This document shows positions 25,825 to 38,788 of a stretch of 64,000 nucleotides of DNA, piece after piece; the stretch's first letter is position 1, and each line of letters opens with the position of its first letter. The translations under genes and the position numbers were made by a program. Source of the DNA: Sipunculus nudus (taxonomy: Eukaryota > Annelida > Sipuncula > Golfingiida > Sipunculidae); assembly GCA_026874595.1 (NCBI GenBank), contig CM049315.1, positions 61,317,389-61,381,388 of the forward strand, in the 5' to 3' direction. The notes beneath the pieces were generated by a model. It ran no database searches. It was not told where the DNA came from and worked only from the letters and a program-made list of their open reading frames with translations.

Positions 25825-27074
25825 ACTAGACATTTCTTGGCACCGCAGGTGCCATAGTATCCCGAGACAATCCCCATCTTCAGCAACAATCAATATCAGA
25901 CCACACTCATAGAAAAGGTCACTCTCATAGAAAAGGTCATGACCCCAATTTCAATGTACATCATCCCCTAACCCATGTCTATGTATATGCATAATATGAA
26001 AGAAATCTGTCCATTAGTTTTTGACTTATAATGCTCACAGTACTGTTAAGTGGCAATGATGGGGTATTAAACGGCATAAAAACAAGTAAAAGAATAACAG
26101 GTGGCACTATCAGTTTCCGGTACATGACAACACTATCCAAGATCTTCGGTCAATTTGATTTTTGGACCAATCAATGCATCCCTTATTGAGATATTATATG
26201 ATTTTATGTGATTTTCACCATATATGGCAATATTCAAGGTCAAGGCCACTCTCATAGGAAAGGTCATGACCCCAATTTAAATGTACATCATCCAATTACC
26301 TAAATCTATGTATATGCATAATATGAAAGAAATCTGTCTGTTAGTTTTTGACTTATAATGCTCACAGTACTGTTGAGTGGCAATGATGGGGGTATTAAAC
26401 GGCACAAAAACAAGTAAAAGAATAACAGCGGGCGCCACCTGTTTCCGGTACATGACATTACTATCCAAGATCTTTGGTCAAGTTGATTTTTGGACCAATC
26501 CATGCATCCCTTATTGAGAAATTAATGATTATGTGTGATTTTTACCATATATGGCATATTCAAGGTCAAGGCCACTCTCATAGAAAAGGTCATGACCCCA
26601 ATTTAAATAAACATCATCCCATAACCCATATCTATGTATATGCATAATATAAAAAAAATCTGTCCATTAGTTTTTGACTTATAACGCTCACAGTACTGTC
26701 AAGTGGCAATTTTGGGGGTATTAAACGGCACGAAAACAAGTAAAGAATAATAGGTGGCGCCACCAGTTTCTGGAACTTGTCAACACTATCCATGATCTTC
26801 CATCAACTTGATTTTGGGATCAATCCATGCAAGATTTCTTGAGATATTTAAGAATTTGTGTGATTTTCCCCCAAATTGGACCTATTCAAGGTCAAGTACA
26901 CCCTCCTAGGGTCATGACCTCATTTTATAAAAGCGTCGTCCTCTCACCCATTTCTATACATATACCAATTTTGGTTAAGATTTTTTGAGTTATCGCGCCA
27001 ACAAGATTTATATGCGGCGGCTGCGGGACCGATATGAAAACATAGTATCCCCCGACTTTGTCTGGGGATACAAT
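25825..27074 (+). repeat. Family VII Helentron-like element, complete
   Basis: The 5' end is ACTAGACATTTCTTGGCACC with the hairpin GGCACC-GCA-GGTGCC, then GTATCCCGAGACAA. The 3' end is the hairpin GTATCCCCCGA..TCTGGGGATAC (27045-27071). The 5' GTATCCC-AGACAA is the inverted complement of the 3' TTGTCTGGGGATAC. The core has about three units of 325-330 bp, with 'gtcaaggccactctcatag' and GGTGGCGCCACC-like motifs (26104, 26430, 26755). Confidence 0.7.
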
Positions 27075-28120
27075 TATATAATTTATACACAGTTGGTTTT
27101 TTTCTAAACAAATGTTTATTGGCGATGTGCTCTTCTGAGACAAGTTTGTTTTATTTTGCCTGATTATGTCCTATTAAGCAATATTAATAATTTCAATATT
27201 TCCCAAATAGATGCCCCTTTATCTTTTGTGTGTTAATGTTCTCCACACCTGTCATGGTTTTGGGGATTTTCTTGCATTTCGAGCTCACTGGCCACAGAGT
27301 GTATTGTGCAATTCATGGTCACAGGTCTCCTTAATCCCAACTGATCCCAATACTTTCCTCAAAAGTAAAACAAAGACCACATGACTCTGCTTTCAATGCA
27401 AGGGCTTTTCAGTTGGGTTAACATTTTGACCAGTTACAAGACCACTGTTTGACTTTTGATGGGTTTTCAGGTATGTTGATTTATAAACATTCATAAATTT
27501 GTTTCCATTTTAACCACTGTTCCAATAGTTCATCCAATTTATGGGCTGCTTGAAAAAAAGGTTGTCAAAAGCCCTAAAACTTCACAGTTTGGGGATGGGG
27601 AAGGGGGGTGGATGCACATTTATTTTTTTTAGGATCCAAAATCTCCGAGGACTTTGAAACATGAAAATATATTTCCAGTGCATCTTTAAACTCATAGGAT
27701 TATATTAACAAACTAGATTCTGCAGTCAGAGCCCAAAATCCTCCACCAGGATCTTCTTGTTTTTAGTCATGTGTTCAATTGTACACTTTTAATGTGTATA
27801 AACACTGTCATGCCTTAATGACCCAGTTTCATACGTGAGTGGCTGAACTAATGAAAAGGTGGCTATTACATGGGGAAAAAGGAATTCTTCTTTTGTCATA
27901 ATGATATATAGGAAAAGAAAATATATTATGTTGATTCTGATTACCTCCAAAATTGAACGAATTGTTCATACAGTTTTACACTAAATCTCTGCAAATTTTC
28001 TGAAAATTCTGGATGTATACCTTTTTGCATTAATTTTACTTAAGACGAAACAACAAACCAAGGCTGAAGTTATTTCTTTGCCAAAGACTTGCTCCAAAAG
28101 ATGTAAGACTGCCACTTATT
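27075..28120. other. No gene seen; AT-rich single-copy DNA
   Basis: No exon, RNA gene or complete element is recognisable. A short G-rich stretch lies near 27594-27610. AACTAGATTCTGCAGTCAG near 27717 could be a degenerate element start, but no hairpin supports it. Confidence 0.4.
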
Positions 28121-29281
28121 ATACATTGAACCATCCCTGAGATATGAGCAATTTCACCCTAAGCAAAAGTCCGGATGGACGCCATACAAAAACCATTGCA
28201 GATGGTGCCATCAGTCTTGAGTATGAGATGGAGGCATCCAAAATGGATGGAAATGCAAAATTTCAGACCAAGACATTGAACCACTCCTGAGATATGATTA
28301 ATTTTCACCCAAAGAAAATATATGGATGGACCCAAATTGAAAACAATTGCAGATGGCACCTACAGTCCTGAGTACCACATGGAGAGATCCAAGATGGATG
28401 CATGGACACGCTAAATTTCAAACCAAAACATTGAAACACCCCTGTGATTTGAGCAATTTCACACAAAGCAAAGAACGGATAGATGCCACACAAAAACCAT
28501 TGCAGATGGCACCACCAGTCTTAAGTATGAGATGAGATAGATGGACATGCAAAATTATAGACCAAGACGTTGAACCACTCCTAAGATATGTATAATTTCA
28601 CCCAAAGTAAACATATGGATGGATGCCACATGAAAACAATTGCAGCTGCAGTGATGGCAGCAGAACCTGGTCAAAAACATAGTACAGCAGAACCTGTTGT
28701 GAGGGGACACCTGTGGGTTATCGCCAAAGTGTCCCTACATTGCAGGTGTTACTTCATGAGAGGTAGGGACAGATGTGGGAAAGAATAATGATAACTGTAT
28801 AGAGATTCAATCAACAATTAAAATTAAAGAATCACTCACCTATAAGTATATAAAATAAAATGTTTTTATATCAATAATATATGAAAAAAATATTTATATG
28901 GACATTTAACACAAGATATAAAGTCCTTGATTTCATGATTAAGTCTTAATAGAGCTGGTTCATTTATAAATACAAAATTAAATTAATGGTGGACCATGAG
29001 TATAATTTCATAGAAATAGTTACTATATTCTTAAAAAACATTAAAAACATTAAAAAAATTTTATTCAATAAAATATGATATTTATAATATTTCTTTATTA
29101 CAGATTTTTGTCTGAATAAATAAATAAATAAATATGAATAAAAGTCATCTTGCAAACCTCTGCTTTAGCCTAACATACGTGATAGGAGAATATTTGGAAT
29201 AAAAGATAAGGGTGTCATTTAGAATATGAATAAACTTCAATTTTTTATGAACAATTAAATTTATGCCACGTTCTTTCCACA

Positions 29282-29400
29282 TCACTGAAGAGTATATTTA
29301 GGTCTGTCAAAAGAGTCAGGTCTCTGAATGTCCCTTATGTACGCTCCACGATATGCTCTGAATACAGTGCGTGACCTCTCGGAGCCCTTCCACTCACACT
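29282..29400 (-). other. Exon-like segment, origin unknown
   Basis: On the minus strand a strong acceptor (TTCCTTTTCTTAG before 29400) leads into 39 open codons reading CEWKGSERSRTVFRAYRGAY and onward to a TGA at 29284-29282. The codons look protein-like and the segment is less AT-rich than its surroundings. Its phase would accept exon 43201-43055, giving a terminal exon, but a one-in-three match is weak evidence. It lies inside the transposon 28685-30889, so it may be a captured gene fragment. I do not recognise the peptide. There is no clear downstream donor. Confidence 0.25.
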
Positions 29401-29560
29401 CTAAGAAAAGGAATGATTCTTTAGGTTTTGCGAGCTGCCAAACACCCAGCAAACTGACACTGGGTTAGGTAATATCTGATTGGCTCAGCCCATAAACAAA
29501 GTTAACTGCAACCATGCGGAGCTCTTGGTTCGTCATTGCAAGTGAGGAAATTTGCAAACG

Positions 29561-29817
29561 GGGGGGGGGGGGGGGGGGGGGTACTCAGCTGACCCCAGAC
29601 CCCATCCAGCAATAAAGTATAGAGACTGTTCTGAAAGACAGAGACACAGTACCACCTGGTGGTCAAACTTGACGGGCAACCAGGGTTTTGTGTAGCGGTT
29701 GTCAGCTGGCCCCAGACCCCATCCAGCAATTAAGTATAGAGACTGTTCTGAAAGACAGAGACAGTACCACCTGGTGGTCAAACCTGACGGGCAACCAGGG
29801 TTTTGTGTAGCAGTTAG
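29561..29817. repeat. G-run and two-copy 117-bp tandem repeat
   Basis: A run of about 20 G is followed by two near-identical units, starting CAGCTGACCCCAGACCCC at 29586 and CAGCTGGCCCCAGACCCC at 29703. ORFs across this block on the minus strand (proline runs from the G tract) are artefacts of the repeat. Confidence 0.75.
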
Positions 29818-29936
29818 TGGAGCAAATAGTTGAGCATAGCCTAACTGCTGCTTATGGAGCATAGGTCCATGGGAAATCATTCAAATCCAGAAACCTCAAA
29901 ATATATATAGGAACTAAATCAATTTTCAACATCAGA

Positions 29937-30412
29937 ATTTTATACCTACATTGAAATTATGAATGAATGCCTTAAAATCTGTAAATTTTTGTCAGACTGA
30001 CAATGTCTCGACTCAGCTTCACATCAGGCGTATATTCAATATGGCGGTAACGCTGGGGTGATTCGGAGCGTTTGGTGGTCTTCAGCTGCTGTCGCCAGCT
30101 GGTGCTACTCTCAATCAAATTTGAACAATGTATGGTGATTTTATCCACTGAATTTGATTGAAATACATCTAGAATTTTATCCTGACATTGAGATTACGAC
30201 TGGATGTCTCAAATTCAGCAATGATTTTGTCAAATTTACATTACCATGACCGGGCATCAAATGAGGTAGACATTCAATATGGCAGAAACACCCGGGTATT
30301 CAGGACTGTTCGCGGACGTTTGGCTGCTGTCACCTGCAGGTGTGCCAGCAATCATATTTCGATTGTTGCACAGGCCAAATTGTTCCTGCATGTTAACCAA
30401 CGTCTTTTACAC
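29937..30412. repeat. Diverged two-copy tandem repeat of about 238 bp
   Basis: Unit 1 from about 29937 and unit 2 from about 30175 share ordered blocks: TTTTATMCTRACATTGARAT, then 'catcaggcgtatattcaatatggc' against 'catcaaatgaggtagacattcaatatggc', then 'gtttggYYGtcttcagctgctgtc' type sequence. It lies inside the TA-flanked transposon. Confidence 0.55.
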
Positions 30413-30917
30413 CGGTTAGAGTTATAATTTTCGAATGATATTGTTATTACTTTTGCAGCTTGGAAATAGTGACCGAAGTTTGCAGGCACAAACCACTTGT
30501 CTGCTATGTTTATACGACAGACAGAGACTCAGGGTCAACCAATGTTGATGCTCATTGGGGGAGTCAGTCATGTGATACGGAATCCCGCAATTAACAAGAG
30601 ATCAATGAATGAATCTCAATATGTGCCATTCACAGCGTGCATGAAGTGTTCCGCAGAGCTGCTCAGATGGCACATTTTAGCAGCATAACTGGTGGCCGCT
30701 GATATATGGGACTTGGGTGTCCGTTCATGACAGGATTTTGGGCCAAACATGACTGTCCCTGTCCACATTCAGCAGGTGTCCGCTCATGACAGATCAATTT
30801 AAATGGGAAAAGGGTTGGGACAATGGCTTAGTGTCCATACATTAAAGGTGTTCCCTCACCCTGGTGTTCCCTCACAACAGGTCCTGCTGTATCTACAAAA
30901 CTTTGTTTTGCAGATAC

Positions 30918-32056
30918 AGTAAATCACAAAGTTCTGATCTAATTTCTAGCATACAGTTAAATATTTTTTAAATAAATCAACATGCTTGAAAAAGGCTATC
31001 TAACATCAACAGGTACCATGTAAAAAGGGTAAATATCTTTCCTGATAATTTGACAATAAACATTATGTTTTAGGCCCATAACTCCTACAAATGAAGCAAT
31101 ATAGACTCAATTTCTAGGAAACATATAGAGTAATATTTACAAAAAATATAAACAAAACAATACCAGTGGTTTTGATATTAGGCAGCTTTTAAGACAGAGG
31201 GTCCGTCTCCATAATACAGAGATGGAGAGCACTGCATGCATTCTTGTGGTGCCCCGTCTGATATTACTAAATGTCCCTTCTGTGGCCAAATAATCAAACG
31301 TAATCTAGCTAACATGTCTATAACTATGACACCTTACTTGTTTTCTTGCTCAAATAAGAAAATGAAACATATTATCCAGGTGCAAAGTTATAATTAAGAA
31401 GCAATGCTCGCAGGTTTCTAACCAAACATGACATGTTGCTTTAGGTTCAAGGACACAGTTTTCAAAGTCCTTCCTCTAATTGGCTGTTTGGTTTCAGGCT
31501 TATTCATCATGGAAATCTAAGCATAAGATTTACTGCCTTGTCTCTAAAATAGTGCCATCTAGTGACTAAAACAGAAAGTGCAAGCAAAACAGTGGCTCCA
31601 AGTGGGGTTAGTAGCCACCTGTAAATTTTCTTGTTTTCACTTATTAGAAATAGTTCATACACTCAGGTAAAGACCTTCGTTTGTTTATTTTGAGCTAATA
31701 ATCTGATTTATCTGAATATCTGTGTCCTCGCTCACATACCAATATTTTCAATGGAGTGCTCTAAAGCCTCACTGGGAGGCTTACTAAGTAGGCTAGCAGT
31801 CTTGATGTGTAACAATATCATTTTTATGGAAAATGGGGAGGTTTTTCCTTAAATTCTCAAAGGAACGAAATTGCAGTGACCCAGTTTTTGGTTTGGTAGA
31901 ACCTAAGGACATCTAACTGTATGTATAATTCAGATTTGTTGGTCCAACAGTTTCAAAATGTGCCTTCTTATCAGATGTCTGGATGGCCGGACAGATGGAC
32001 GATGGACAAATGACCATCACTTTAGCTCAGATGACTTATAGTCAGCTGAGCTAAAA
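30918..32056 (+). repeat. Family I 3' half with an internal insertion
   Basis: The arm sequence ends in the hairpin TAGCTCAGATGACT..AGTCAGCTGAGCTA (32023-32053). Between 'gatattaggcag' (about 31188) and 'cagtcttgatgtg' (about 31796) lies roughly 600 bp absent from other copies. Its edges show no convincing inverted repeats. Confidence 0.6.
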
Positions 32057-32389
32057 ACAGTACAACATGCATATATTACACAACATATAGCCTACCTTTA
32101 AATAACACCACTGACTGTGATCCATACAGTACAAAATAGCCTGGCAGCACAAAAAAAATAAAATATACTGAACAGCTAATGTCTCTCAAATTAAAAATAA
32201 TTGGGAAGAGATTTTTCTGTAACACATATAACTGATAATAATAGATATCAGACAGATGGGAATAATATGTCATCACATTTTAATCTTCCCTGGTACTTGC
32301 TTAACCTAAGTACTAGCATCATTACAGTTTGATGGTGCCCTGTGCATACATTACTTACAGGAAATGATACATCACATTACTAATTATAA
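32057..32389. other. No gene seen; AT-rich spacer
   Basis: Single-copy AT-rich DNA between a Family I 3' end and a Family II 5' end. The minus-strand open frame (66 codons) is hydrophobic low-complexity translation without support. Confidence 0.45.
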
Positions 32390-35300
32390 ACAAGGCCTAC
32401 AGGCCTAATATGAACCTGTGCAATGGTTTATACACCAGGTATAATACTTCAATGCTTGGCCATTACTTTTCAAGTAGGCCTACATGTCTTGTATAGGACG
32501 AAGGTACCAGAGATGTATACATATGCCCAATTCCAGGCTGATATCCCCTCATGAGAAATAAGCAGGGACATACACTGTGCAAAAATTATTGTAGGTGGCA
32601 CCACATGTCTTGTATACGACAAAGCTTTATGATATATATAAATATGCCCAATTTTAGGCTGGTATATCAAATTCCTCTGTAGAAATAAGCAGGCACATAC
32701 ACTGTGCAAATGTCATTGTAGGTGACAAAACCTGTCTTGTGAACGAGAAAGCCATCAAAGACGCATAGACATGTCATTATATCAGGCCAATACATAAAAC
32801 TTCTCTTGAGTTTGAAGCACTGTCAGTAGTTCTACTGTCAGTAGAAAAACGTTTTGCAGATTTATAACTCATATAGGAAGATACAACAAACAGGCTATGT
32901 TCAGCTTCCCGTAACTCAGCCAAAAAACACTGAACCAAAACCATTTGAACAACTGAATTATCAACATCTGAGGATAATTAATGTGTGAGATTAAAGAATT
33001 TGGCCCAGTGGTTTTTGAGAAGAAGATCTTTGTAGCCACTGAGCAAAAATGGGCTGTTATTGCATATGACTAAATTCAGCTTTCCATAACCTGGCCAAAA
33101 GTCACTAAACAAAGACCATTTTAATAAACTTCAGAATGCACTTCCCCAGGATCATTTCTGTGCTATATTAAACAATATGGCATATGGGTTCAGAGAAGAA
33201 GTTTTTTGTAGCCCTCAGTATGATAAGGGCACTGATGACCCCTGTACAAAACAAGGGACCCATGGGTCACGGTGCTCAGCTTAAGTTTGAAATTTTTACA
33301 AATGCAAAATATTCTATTTTAATGTTTTTGATATTTATATAAGCATATGAGAAGCTAAGAGGAAAGAGGCTCTCCTACTTGGTTATAGTAAAGTTCTAAA
33401 TATATGATTGCAAACTAATAATCTGACAAGACTGTCATGAAGAAAAACAGTAAAAGTTTTGAGATACTGTGATGCATATGAAAAATTTACAGATGGACAG
33501 GCCAGTGGACAGAATGGACTAATACCTTTATTTCACTTTCAAGGGAATAATGCATTAAAGTTTATATAGAAGCCTATTATTTAAGCATATCCACTTTTTC
33601 CAATAAAATAGTTTTTATCTGAAAAATTTTTTTTATAAACAAGTTTTATAAATTTGTATTAAAAAACACAGAAAATAAGTTAAAATATTAGAATTCTAAG
33701 TTGCAATCATTATATATCCAGAGTGTAGCTGTTATTGGGTCATATTATGCATACACATATATTTTTATTATTTTAAAATCACAAATGTTTAAACTGAATT
33801 TAAAAGAAAATAATGCCACAACATGGCATCTAAAAGATTATTCCTTGAATCACTATTAAAAAGTTTTGCACATTGGAGTTATCGATACATGCTTAATCTT
33901 ATTCACCGAAATAAAATAAAAGATTCAGTAAATATGGTAAAATAAAAACATCTTTTCAAAGAAGGTATACACACTGTTGGTTGAATGAGGGACAAACAAT
34001 ATCATTATGCTAATTACAATCTAAGCTATAATTTATTACTGGAATTAATAGTCAATTTCACACCTGCTGAAGTTTTTACTCTTCTCAACTAAGGAATTAC
34101 TTATCTGATGAACATCCACACTTTCATAGCAATACACCACTTTGTGGACACAAATAATGTGCACTTTAATCATTGTAACCCTGGTGGTAAATACAAAATC
34201 TAAAATGTAGCATTGCATAGCCAAGAATAAAATGAAATACAGAAAATTATAACATTCATCTAGTTAATGCACTATCTAGGGGGGGGGGGGTGCTGGGCAG
34301 AGGGGAAGCCTGCTAGTAGTGGCAAAGCTGAGCCAAGGCAAGCCTGCCTGGGGTGGGTTACATGATGCAAGTGAAGGCTGTAATACTAGGTGGGCTAGAT
34401 GTAAACAACACTTGACATGGTGTATGAAAACTTGAATAAAAGCTTCTCTTTTCAATCAATTCCTTTGAAATTTCAGATTTTAAAAGATTAAATCCTTATG
34501 TATATATGCTGTGAAAATTAAATCAACAGTGCTTACAGAGAAAAAATTGCCATTGCCAAAGTTGGACAAAATTTAAGGTATTGATTTTTTATTTATGCTA
34601 ATAACTTGAAAAATTTGCAAAATTCAGATTTTGGGTAAAAAATTGAATCTTGATTAAATAAAGTTATATTCCTGAAAAAAGTCTCCAGCTTAAGCAATTC
34701 TCATCTAAGGTGAGTAAATATATTTCTTGATTTTTTAAAAAGTGCATTATGTTTGGGCCCATAATTGAAAAAAATGTGCTATAATGACATCATTTCTGGC
34801 AGGTGCATAGCGAATGTATAGAAAAATATGTATATTATATATGATCAAAGTCAGATCAATGATTTTGATATTAGGCAGTCCTGAAGTGTGAAAATAGGTT
34901 TTTAATAAAAAATTGAGGTTTTCCTTAATTTCTCACAGGAACAAAGTCGCAAAGACCCAGTTTTCGGCTTGGTAGGAGATCTTGGGGACATCTAACATTA
35001 TGCCGAATTTTGGATTCCTAGGTCTTACGGTTTCAAAACTTGCCACATCTACGGACAGACAGACGGACGATGGACCACGACTATAGCTCAGGTGACTTAT
35101 AGTCAGCTGAGCTAAAAAAGCCTATATTTCAGATATGACTCATGTGACCAACATTGGCATAAAATTTGGAAATTTGGTGATGATAGCTCCAGCCGTTTCT
35201 GAGATTGTAATTTTAGTATGCTTTTTTGGACAGATGACTAAGTTCAGCTTCCTGTAACTTGGCTAAAAATCACTGAACTTAAACCATTCAAACACACTTG

Positions 35301-35567
35301 AGAGAGAGTGTTCCTTTCTGTGAAATATTGGACAATTTGGTTGAACTGTTTCGGGGAAGAAGATTTTAAAGGTTTTTAGCTTTTTCCCTATAAAATCTAA
35401 GAAAACGCAGTTAGCCAAAAATAAGCAAAATCTGATAGAGTTTTTTAGATGACTAATTTTTTGCATGAAATTTGGTGAAGCTAACTCCTGCCGTTTTAAG
35501 TTAGTATGGATAATTACAGACACCTGACGATTCCACACCATTGCATAAGCTCACAAGTTCACTAAAA
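32390..35567 (+). repeat. Family II element (copy 2) with nested Family I
   Basis: The 5' end is ACAAGGCCTACAGGCCTAAT then GAACCTGTGC. The 3' end is TTGCATAAGCTCACAAGTTC plus ACTAAAAA. A complete Family I element (33251-35118) is inserted at '...cccctgtacaaa'. The uninterrupted relative at 62101 reads CCCCCGTACAAAAAGACCAA, so the insertion left no obvious target duplication. Confidence 0.65.
33251..35118 (+). repeat. Family I element, complete
   Basis: The 5' end is ACAAGGGACCCATGGGTCAC then GGTGCTCAGC. The 3' end has an ACGG microsatellite and the hairpin TAGCTCAGGTGACT..AGTCAGCTGAGCTA (35084-35113) with an A-run. It serves as the unexpanded reference for the nest at 5503-16320. A run of 12 G lies at about 34279. 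Confidence 0.75.
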
Positions 35568-37352
35568 AGGACAGACAGACTGGTAGGCAAACAAAGCTGA
35601 TAATATACAAAGTTTCAATTATTTCTTAATTTATTTATTATATCAATATTTTTTTTAAAGTTTACATCTGCAATTATACACAACAGAATTTTTAAGTTGC
35701 TTTCAAATTTCAAACTTAAATAGCTTAATTCCATACACATACAGCATATGAAAGTTATTTCAACTGTGCTTATAGGAAAAATTTCACAATTAAAATATAT
35801 TTAATGATAACAGAGAGATGATGGACAGACAGAGCTGATCACTTGATGTTCCATTCTCCTAAAGCAAGAATATGTTTCAATTAGATCTTAATTTTTTCTT
35901 AACCAATTATTTTTTAATTAAATAAATTTTACACATTTGCAATAAAAACTAATGTCCCAGTGCACAGGTGCAAAGGAATCAATGGCAGGGGAGGGTGGGG
36001 GGGGGGGGATTAACAACACTTCTGCAAATACATACAGGGCAAATAAAGCCTGATCTTCCAATTTTGCTGAGGCAGGAAAATAATGAACAAATGTTTGTAT
36101 AAGATCCTCATTTTTTTATCACATTAAATTTTTTTATTATAAGTTTATATTTCTATACATTTCCAATATAAAATATAAATCTGAATAGAAAAGTTGATTC
36201 ATAATTCTAAATTGCATCATAATAAATCTTAATCTTGTCAGATAACACCACATCATGCATACAAATGTATATTTATTTTTTACCACAAAAATATATCTTT
36301 TAATTTGGCTAAACAATAAATATCTATAAATAATACTTGATTCAGATTTCACATATTTAAGTTGTGCCTTAATTTAACCTAAATTTGTTACATATTTTAT
36401 AAATTTATGCATACTGATGGGTTTAATAATATTTGTTAAAATCAATTAAAAGAAAACTGATTTCTTTAAAAATGCTACATTAACACAACATGGAGGGGGG
36501 GAGGGGAAGGGGGGGGGGATTTCGGTGGTGATATAAAAATAACAAATCAGAAACCCTGGCATAGCTGACTTCTAGTGACCAGGAGTGGACTGCCTGCATC
36601 TGGACAAAGAATATGGCTACAATAGAGCCTCAAGAAATAAATCATAAGAAGCATAATTTTCAAGCTTTTATTTTCAAATTTCTGATTAAAAAAAAATACT
36701 TAAGTTTACATGCTGTGAAAATTAAATCAATAGTACTCACAGGAAAAAAAATGTGCCATGGTCAAAGTTGGGCAAAATATAAGGTACTGATTTTACATTT
36801 TTGCTAATAACTAAAATAAATTTACAAAATTCAGATCTAATATTGGGTATAAAATAAAAAAAGTTATATACTTGGGGAAAAAAGTCTCTAGTTTCAATAT
36901 TTCTCATGTTAAGTGAGTAAAAAAATTTTTCCTGATATTTTACAAAGTGGTACATTATATTCAGGCCCATAACTGGAAGAAATTACACTAACCGACTTAA
37001 TTTCTGGCTTGTATATAGGAAATATATAGAAAATTACTTCTTGTAAATATTAAGAAAAACTGATAAGTGGTTTTGATATTAGGCAGTCCTGAAGTGTGAT
37101 AAAAAGTTTTTAATGGAAATTTGAGGTTTTTCCTTAATATCTCAATGGAACAAAGTCATATTGACCCAATTTCAGTATCGTAGGAGATTTTGGGGACATC
37201 TAACCATATGCCAAATTTTTATTTTGTAGGTCTAACAGTTTCCAAACATGCCAGTCTAACAGACGGACAGACAGATGGATGGACAGACGGACAGACAACA
37301 GACAATGGACCACAACTATTGCTCAGATGACTTATAGTCAGCTGAGCTAAAA
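35568..37352 (+). repeat. Family I long-form body and 3' end
   Basis: Contains the AT-rich block shared with 16880-17230 and 47720-48110, two G-runs (about 35998-36009 and 36485-36520), the conserved arm, a GACGGACAGACAGATGG-type microsatellite and the hairpin TAGCTCAG-like (37319-37349). The 5' palindrome is not present, so the copy is 5'-truncated. Confidence 0.55.
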
Positions 37353-37354
37353 TC

Positions 37355-38223
37355 CAGAATACAGGTAATCAACAAGCGACTACTATTATCCACCAAAATC
37401 AGAGTAGGACAGGTGAAGTGAGGCATGGATTGAGTGGGAAGGGGAAATAGAGTGAGATGTGTTACATATTAGCATTGATGTCTGCCACGTAAACATGATT
37501 GTAGGTGATGCCACCTGTTATTTGAAAGAGAAACTATCCAAGATGTATACACATGCAAAATTTAAGGTGGATAAGTCAAACCACTGTCGATAAATGATTG
37601 ATTTTATCCCACAGCAGACACACAAAAATGGTTGCAGGTGGCACCACCAGTATCTTGTATGATGAAGAGCTATGTGATATCTAAAGATATGCATTTTCAG
37701 GAAGATACGTCAAACCAGTCCAGAGATATTTGCATGGATGTTTGCAGCGTGAACATGAATGTAGGTGGCACCACTCGCATAAAATCAAGAAAGCTATCCA
37801 AGATGCATGCCAAATTTCAGGTGAACTAGTCAAACCACTGCAGAGATATGAGTAATTTCAACCAAAGGCAGACAAACAGATGGACACTGTGCAAAAATGG
37901 TTGCAGGTAGCGCCACCAGTTAATTGTATAATATAAAGCTACCCAAAGGCTACACTGGTGCAAAATTTCAGCCCAATCGGTCAAACAAATCTGAAGATAT
38001 GTGGTTTAATGTGTAAACACAGATACACAGATGGACACACTGCATAGAGGAAAGATCAGAGGTCAACGCCGAATGATTAGGTAACAGTTCACATGTGACC
38101 CAATAATTGGGTGAATAATAGATTCAGTAGTCCCAGAGGAGTTCTCCGGAAATGAATGTGGCAGCAGCTGCGGAACCCAGTCAAAAACATAGTATCCATA
38201 AAACTTTGTTTTGGAGGATACAA
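37355..38223 (+). repeat. Family III element (copy 3), shortest complete copy
   Basis: The 5' end is CAGAATACAGGTAATCAACA-AGCGACTAC then ATTATCCACCAAAA. The 3' end is the hairpin GTATCCATAAAAC..GTTTTGGAGGATAC at 38193-38220. The inner bases of both ends changed together (CCACC against GGAGG), so most of the pairing is retained. It has about five core monomers in under 0.9 kb and directly abuts the preceding Family I hairpin. Confidence 0.7.
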
Positions 38224-38460
38224 TTATTAACTTTATGGGAGGGATGTCCTTGAGCAGTGTTCAATGGTGTAGCATAGACATTTGACGAAAATAATCGGCA
38301 TGGACAATTGGATAAGAACAATAAGTTCAACAATAAGGGAGATTCCATGGCTTATAAACACACCAAATTAGTTTTTTTTAATGATTTTTTTTGGGTGGAG
38401 GTAACCATTTCCGTTTTTTTAATGCTTGCTTAACAAAGTATAATGTACATCTGCAGAATT

Positions 38461-38788
38461 CCAATCCAGTTTCTGACAATGTGACAACCAACAAAAGATA
38501 TAACTTATGTGACAAACATTGAAATAAAATTTGGTGATAATAGCTCCAGCAGTTTCTGAGATTTTAATTTTACAGTGCTTTTTTGGACAGATGACTAAGT
38601 TCAACCTCCTGTGACTAGGCCAAAAATTTCTGAACTGGATCTATTCAAACAAACTTGAGAGAGAATGTTCCAAAGATAATTTCTGTGATATATTGGACGA
38701 TTTGGCTGAAAAATTTCTGAGGAGAAGATTTTTAAAGCTTTTTTAGCTTTTCCCCAATTAAATCTAAGAAATGCAGTTAGAAAAAAAA
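38461..38788 (+). repeat. Family II core fragment
   Basis: Matches the Family II interior ('aaatttggtgataatagctccagc', 'ttttttggacagatgactaagttcaacc') until a Family I 5' end interrupts it at 38789. The preceding 38224-38460 is short single-copy DNA without features. Confidence 0.55.

Larger units (their letters stand above)
28685..30889. mobile_element. DNA transposon with TA target duplication inside a hairpin
   Basis: The left end is CAGCAGAACCTGTTGTGAGG. The right end, reverse-complemented, is CAGCAGGACCTGTTGTGAGG; about 25 of 27 bases match. TA flanks both sides (28683-28684, 30890-30891), and removing the element restores ACATAGTATCTACAAAAC, the normal Family III terminus. The interior holds tandem duplications, a 20-base G-run and an exon-like segment. 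No transposase ORF is seen. Confidence 0.75.
28121..30917 (+). repeat. Family III-type element split by a transposon
   Basis: Four diverged core monomers of about 145 bp (28121-28660) carry GCAGATGGYRCC, GCAAAATTTCAGACCAA and GAGATATGA. They are followed by GGTCAAAAACATAGTA, the start of a Family III 3' end. The rest of that 3' hairpin, TCTACAAAACTTTGTTTTGC plus AGATAC, is displaced to 30892-30917 by a 2.2-kb transposon. The 5' end is not visible. Confidence 0.6.

Noticed and set aside
29502-29880. Proline-run proteins on the minus strand
   Set aside because: They arise from a G-homopolymer and a duplicated non-coding unit.
31188-31796. 600-bp insertion in Family I as a classified transposon
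   Set aside because: Borders are only inferred from the missing match; edges lack clear inverted repeats or a duplication.
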